In this document: positions 34,399-38,512 of the stretch, piece by piece
How positions within the stretch are numbered: position 1 is the stretch's first letter
Layout: every line of letters begins with the position of its first letter
From: an uncultured bacterium
GTDB lineage: Bacteria; Myxococcota_A; Bradymonadia; Bradymonadales; Bradymonadaceae
Length of the DNA: 38,512 bases
Assembly: GCA_937981985.1 (NCBI GenBank)
Contig: CALJNB010000048.1
Location: forward strand, 1 to 38,512
Direction of reading: 5' to 3'
Program-made: the position numbers and the translations under genes
The notes under the pieces: generated by a model
Told to the model about the DNA's origin: nothing
The model's database searches: none
What the model saw: only the letters and a program-made list of their open reading frames with translations

Positions 34399-34511
34399 GT
34401 CTGCAAGTTATCATTTTAGATGTTCGCCTCAAAATGAAGCTTCTGTGTATTCAAACGCAAGTATACCGCAAAGTATTCGATATTTTTCGTTAGATTTGAT
34501 GTTAAATGGTT

Positions 34512-35789
34512 CTACTCTGCAGCAGCTGCGGAGTCTTTCGGGACAAAGTTGTGAATCTGATCGAACATCATTTGACGCTGATGAAAAAGATCATGCTCTG
34601 GGAATTTGCCAGCCGAGGTTTGTGGTGCTTTGAAAAAGAAAGATAACCATTCTTGAACACCAGACAGATTAGCACGATTCGCAGCATCCATGAATAGCGC
34701 TAGGTCCAAAACAAGCGGAGCGGCCAAAATGGAATCACGACAAAGAAAATTTATCTTTATTTGCATGTCGTAGCCCATCCATCCGAAGAGGTCGATATTG
34801 TCCCAACCCTCTTTATTATCTCCGCGAGGAGGATAGTAATCAATGCGCACTTTATGGCACATGTCGCCGTAGAGATCAGGGTTGGATTCTTTGTCAAAAA
34901 TCGCATCCAAAACCGACAATTTGCTCATTTCTTTTGTTTTAAATGAACCCGGATCGTCCAAGACGGCTCCATCAGTGTTCCCCAAAATATTAGTGGAGTA
35001 CCAACCGGCAACACCGATTGAACGCGCAGCTAAACCAGGTGCAACAATAGTCTTCATCAGAGTTTGCCCCGTCTTAAAATCCTTACCCGCTATTGCGACG
35101 TTCTCACGTTCAGCGAGTTGAATAATGGCTGGGCAATCTAATGCGAGATTCGGAGCACCGTTTGCCATCGGGACGCCTGACTTCAGCAATGCATGTGCAT
35201 AAATCATCGACGGCGCAATACCAGGATCGTTGTTTTTCAATCCTTCTTCAAACGCTTCAATCGTTAAATGTACTTCAGAAATCTCCACGTAGCGTTCTGT
35301 AGACCCACACCAAACAGACACACCACGATCGCAATTACTGTCTTTCAGGAAGTTTTTGATATCTTGCTGAAGCATGAGTGATGCTTCCCATTTCGTATCG
35401 TATTTTTTGGTGTTTGGACCATCGATGTTCTTGATGTAGTTCGAATCAAATACCGCGGACATCGGGGTAATGCTTGCAAGCAATTCTTTTGATTTTTCTA
35501 GGTGTTCAGGATTAAGAACAGCTGCTCTTTTTGCAGCATCAAATGTAGTGTCTGGATAAATGTCCCACCCACCAAAGACGAGTTGGTCGAGCCCTGCCAA
35601 AGGCATTAGGTCTTGAATTGGAACTCCATTTGCGTCGCTTCCCATTTGGGTAACGCTTCCGATCGGTGCCGACCATCCTTTTCTAGCAGCTTCTACACCA
35701 GCAATAAAAGTCGTTGCTACCGCGCCCATTCCAGGGAGTAATACGGCAATTTTACCATCGGCGGGATTGATAGGATTTTCTCCAAACAT
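34512..35789 (-). CDS. ino1: Inositol-3-phosphate synthase (INO1 family)
   Basis: Converts glucose-6-phosphate to 1L-myo-inositol-3-phosphate with NAD, the first step to inositol lipids or inositol-based solutes. With the start at ATG 35789 (AAGGA 8 bases upstream) it has 425 residues. Visible family features: nucleotide-binding LLPGMGAVATTFIAGVEAA (about 16-34), FGGWDIYPDTTFDAAKRA near 75, the substrate region IAGKDFKTGQTLMKTIVAPG near 250, RSIGVAGWYSTNILGNTDG near 270, and VRIDYYPPRGDNKEGWDNID. The 29 upstream in-frame codons are leader. The group resembles the Bacteroidota/deltaproteobacterial type rather than the actinobacterial one. No inositol phosphatase or lipid gene is adjacent. Confidence 0.9.
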   Translation of the reverse strand: MFGENPINPADGKIAVLLPGMGAVATTFIAGVEAARKGWSAPIGSVTQMGSDANGVPIQDLMPLAGLDQLVFGGWDIYPDTTFDAAKRAAVLNPEHLEKSKELLASITPMSAVFDSNYIKNIDGPNTKKYDTKWEASLMLQQDIKNFLKDSNCDRGVSVWCGSTERYVEISEVHLTIEAFEEGLKNNDPGIAPSMIYAHALLKSGVPMANGAPNLALDCPAIIQLAERENVAIAGKDFKTGQTLMKTIVAPGLAARSIGVAGWYSTNILGNTDGAVLDDPGSFKTKEMSKLSVLDAIFDKESNPDLYGDMCHKVRIDYYPPRGDNKEGWDNIDLFGWMGYDMQIKINFLCRDSILAAPLVLDLALFMDAANRANLSGVQEWLSFFFKAPQTSAGKFPEHDLFHQRQMMFDQIHNFVPKDSAAAAE

Positions 35790-35979
35790 ACACTCATCCT
35801 TATTTACGTCGTGCGCAGAATTCACCGCACACAAAGGTACAGCGTGCCAATTAGCAATTGAAATGCTTCGACGCAAACGGATTCACACTCTTTTTATTAA
35901 AAAGGAGTAATTTTTGTCCATTTACTCGAAATCCTCAGCGTTTTTAGTGGATTTTCAAACTTTAGAAAGAAGATAAGAT

Positions 35980-38512
35980 TCAGTCTATAACGTCAACGCG
36001 ATCGGATGCGCTGCGGCCAAATGTCTCAGGATGATACATTTCTTCGGCTTTCGTCGGAGGAACGACAAATTGTCCCGGAGTCGTCGCTCTTGCGTAATAG
36101 CTATAGGTGTGGACGCCGCCCCAAAGCAGCGACGTAAAAGCTTCCACGCGTTCGTCGCGAATATTTTGATGCTCATACCACGGTCGGCTGTACCACCAGT
36201 AGGACCAACCTCCCCGTCCGCTTCTTCCCGTACTGGATGCGGCGTCTTCAGGTACATCGCCAACAACGGCGAGTGCTGGGTTTTCTGGCTCGAGACCGGC
36301 AGGCAATGGATCAACCAAAGCTACGTGATATCGACGTGTAGGCGCTAACATAGTTAACTTCACTTTGATTTTTGCTCCCGCTTTAATTTCCCACGTTCCG
36401 TCATTTCGACGCTTAACATCCCCGTCGTTTTCAACCGGCTCATACGAACGTTCTACCGTAAAACCGTGAGAAGCAGCCGCTGAAAATAGTGATTTTGGCG
36501 CGTACTTCATTCCGATTCGATAATACATACGTCCTACACCATCTTTCTGGATAATCAGATCCGATGATTCTTTCTTCGGCGGTAAGAATCGCATTGGGAT
36601 ATCAATTTGGTGTTGTTCTGTGGTGCGACCTTTAAATTTATGATCTCCGGCATATTGTTCGCCTAGCCAAACCCGTGCAACAAAATTGGGAGTCTTTTTC
36701 TCGTAGGTATTGAAATACTTGTCGAGCGCCAAAAGAACAAAGGCGTTCTCTTGTGTGTTTCCCCAACGGCCTCTTTTACGGTGCGCCATAAGGCCACTCA
36801 CTATTTTAGGTATCAGATCAGACTTGGGCTGATCTGATATGAGGGACTCCAAAATCACACCGTCCGCGACGCGATCTGAATGCAATATGACGTAACTTCC
36901 GTCGACGGTGTTCGCAGCAAAATGAGCGTTCCCCGCGGTTTCGGTTACTCGATTATTCAAAAAAGTTCGAACGGCCTTAATCTCACTTTTAGAATTTTTA
37001 TCTCCGCTAAGCACACCTAATAACCACCCAACCGATTCAAAGGAAAGGTTTTTTAGACTACCGGCACGTTTGATTAGGGCTCGCGCTGCGGTGGCATCTT
37101 TGTCGCCCGCAACGTTTCTTACATATAACGCGTACGCGATAATATGACGACGCGACCATTCGCTGTACCAACCCGGAATGTAACGTTCGATATCTTTCAA
37201 ATGCCCGAGGGCTCGACGCATCGAATCGGCAGGAACGTTATATCCTTTTTGTTGTGCACGCGCTAAAGCATGGGTGGCGTGGATCGAAACGTAGGGCCAC
37301 GATCGCTGCCCTTTTCTCCAGAAGCCGAATCCACCGTCATAATTTTGTCGTCCGGTCAATTCCTTAATGTCGCGCTTCATCGATTTCTCGACGGCAGACT
37401 TGGTTGGCATACCCTCTGCTTTGAATGCTGTTAAAACATCACGAAGTGCGGCAACGGAAACCATTCGCGAAGAGATCTGTTCTGCGCATTGGTATTCGTA
37501 GTGATACAAGTAAAGAAAGGCGTCGGTGAGAGCCTGAAGTGCGGTCGATGAAGTTGAAACTTCGACCCCACCAAATTGCGGCCAAACCTCCGTCGGTCGA
37601 CGAACGGCTTGGGTAATCGCGCCTTTGTCGATGACGCCATAGGTCGCGAAAGCTTCGCTGGTTGCCGGCGTCCAAACCGGAATCGAAACTTCTGCGGCAT
37701 CAGCAAACTGACCGGCAACCGCGCCGAATTGAAAACGAGCCGTACCGGCTTCATCGGTAGTGGCAGGAAAACGAACTTCAACACGGTCATTTGCTGGAAC
37801 TTTTACTTTTAGACCGAGGGTGTTTTTAGTCCCTCCTATGTATTTAATATTCGACGCACGAGCGGCAATCGAAACACTCATTTCCTCGTCCGTTTGATTT
37901 TGAATCACCACCGGAACTTCGAGTTTATCACCAAAGTTCAAGAAACGAGGCGCGCTTGGCCGAACCATAATCGGAAGGCGGGCCGTTACGTTGCTTTCGC
38001 CAGTCCCGTAATGAGACGCGTCTTTAACCGCGACTGCCATGATACGATAACGGGTCAAGTTGTCGGGCATTTTGTAATTAAGTTGGGCAATTCCTTGAGC
38101 ATCGGTTTTAATCGCAGGAGCAAAAGTCGCTAGCGGATTGAAGTCCGAACGCACTGCTATTTTTTTACCCGCCGCACCGCCGATATCTCCATCATCACCG
38201 AACGCAGCGCTATCTTCCATTTCCTGGTCCATCGCCATCATTTCCATTGCTGGCGCTGCTTCTTCTTTTGCCATCGACTTGGCAGCCTTCATTTTCTTCA
38301 TCGGCCGGCTCTTCACACGTCGTTTCCCTTTCCGTTCGGCCATTCCACCGCCGCCACGTCCAACACCACTCACACCTAAGCCGCCATCACGCATACTATT
38401 GTTTTCCGAACGCGCCATCTTCGCCGGGTCGGATAGCTTAATATAGGTGCGCGAATGAAAATCAGAGACGCCCGGGCCGCGCGTGATATAAAAGACTGAA
38501 AGCGGATCAGCC
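35980..38512 (-). CDS. Alpha-2-macroglobulin family protein with thioester, 5' end cut by window edge
   Basis: The frame stays open to the right edge, upstream of the first ATG (38418), with coding-like sequence (LSVFYITRGPGVSDFHSRTY), so the gene begins outside the window. Seen here are 844 codons. The thioester motif CAEQ (YEYQCAEQISSRM) is at 37477-37488, about residue 342 of the visible part. The alpha-alpha toroid follows (GGFGFWRKGQRSWPYVSIHA). Before it are macroglobulin-type beta domains and a low-complexity, Gly- then Lys/Arg/Met-rich stretch of about 65 residues. The C-terminal domain contains YHVALVDPLPAGLEPENPAL. Bacterial members are periplasmic traps for attacking proteases, often partnered with PBP1C, which is not visible here. 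Confidence 0.9.
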   Translation of the reverse strand, partial: ADPLSVFYITRGPGVSDFHSRTYIKLSDPAKMARSENNSMRDGGLGVSGVGRGGGGMAERKGKRRVKSRPMKKMKAAKSMAKEEAAPAMEMMAMDQEMEDSAAFGDDGDIGGAAGKKIAVRSDFNPLATFAPAIKTDAQGIAQLNYKMPDNLTRYRIMAVAVKDASHYGTGESNVTARLPIMVRPSAPRFLNFGDKLEVPVVIQNQTDEEMSVSIAARASNIKYIGGTKNTLGLKVKVPANDRVEVRFPATTDEAGTARFQFGAVAGQFADAAEVSIPVWTPATSEAFATYGVIDKGAITQAVRRPTEVWPQFGGVEVSTSSTALQALTDAFLYLYHYEYQCAEQISSRMVSVAALRDVLTAFKAEGMPTKSAVEKSMKRDIKELTGRQNYDGGFGFWRKGQRSWPYVSIHATHALARAQQKGYNVPADSMRRALGHLKDIERYIPGWYSEWSRRHIIAYALYVRNVAGDKDATAARALIKRAGSLKNLSFESVGWLLGVLSGDKNSKSEIKAVRTFLNNRVTETAGNAHFAANTVDGSYVILHSDRVADGVILESLISDQPKSDLIPKIVSGLMAHRKRGRWGNTQENAFVLLALDKYFNTYEKKTPNFVARVWLGEQYAGDHKFKGRTTEQHQIDIPMRFLPPKKESSDLIIQKDGVGRMYYRIGMKYAPKSLFSAAASHGFTVERSYEPVENDGDVKRRNDGTWEIKAGAKIKVKLTMLAPTRRYHVALVDPLPAGLEPENPALAVVGDVPEDAASSTGRSGRGGWSYWWYSRPWYEHQNIRDERVEAFTSLLWGGVHTYSYYARATTPGQFVVPPTKAEEMYHPETFGRSASDRVDVID

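Noticed and set aside
35887-35908. AT-rich inverted repeat (ACTC-TTTTT / AAAAA-GGAGT) between the alpha-2-macroglobulin and inositol-3-phosphate synthase genes
   Set aside because: The stem has a bulge, is mostly A-T pairs and lacks a following T-run on the minus strand, so I do not call it a terminator.

Overview
The window is chromosomal DNA of moderate, slightly AT-rich composition, densely packed on both strands, with no rRNA, tRNA, CRISPR array, insertion sequence or phage gene that I can see. The gene content suggests a Gram-negative, probably marine, member of the Myxococcota/Bradymonadota (former Deltaproteobacteria) side of the tree. The pointers are a Ser/Thr kinase with a C-terminal DUF4388 domain, a lipoprotein with IgGFc-binding-like repeats and Cys-rich modules, an alpha-2-macroglobulin with a CxEQ thioester, several small lipoproteins, an outer-membrane barrel and an MMPL/RND exporter. 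This placement is an inference from gene content.

Layout. 1-4200 (minus): the start of a DUF368/PopT polyprenyl-phosphate transporter, an orphan Imm51-like immunity protein, a frameshifted lipoprotein gene, two further lipoproteins and an uncharacterised 442-residue protein. 4201-7848 (minus): dnaB-moaD-moaE as a tight operon, then galU with an overlapping secreted-protein gene. 8042-17301 (plus): a class V aminotransferase, a SHOCT lipoprotein, a large lipoprotein, dnaE and an outer-membrane barrel. 17282-24615: an RND/MMPL exporter (minus), two tandem GT4 glycosyltransferases (plus) and the DUF4388 kinase (minus), which appears to use an AUU start codon. 24747-26621 (minus): uvrC. 26766-29572 (plus): a RiPP cassette. 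29569-38512 (minus): the IgGFc-like lipoprotein, a YaiI/YqxD protein, rimO, an M50 protease, inositol-3-phosphate synthase and the alpha-2-macroglobulin, which runs off the right edge.

The most interesting locus is the plus-strand cassette at 26766-29572. A 43-codon gene encodes a lasso-type precursor with a YxxPxLxxxG leader. It is followed by a hairpin plus T-run that looks like an attenuator, then by four overlapping genes: a PqqD-like recognition protein (B1), an HPr-kinase-like peptide kinase, a transglutaminase-fold leader peptidase (B2) and an NTP_transf_5 nucleotidyltransferase. The asparagine-synthetase-like cyclase that defines lasso biosynthesis is absent, as is an exporter. Either the cyclase is encoded elsewhere, or this is a phosphorylated/nucleotidylated peptide pathway that uses lasso parts without making the lasso ring.

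The remaining genes are mostly housekeeping (replication, repair, cofactor synthesis, ribosomal protein modification) or cell-envelope functions.
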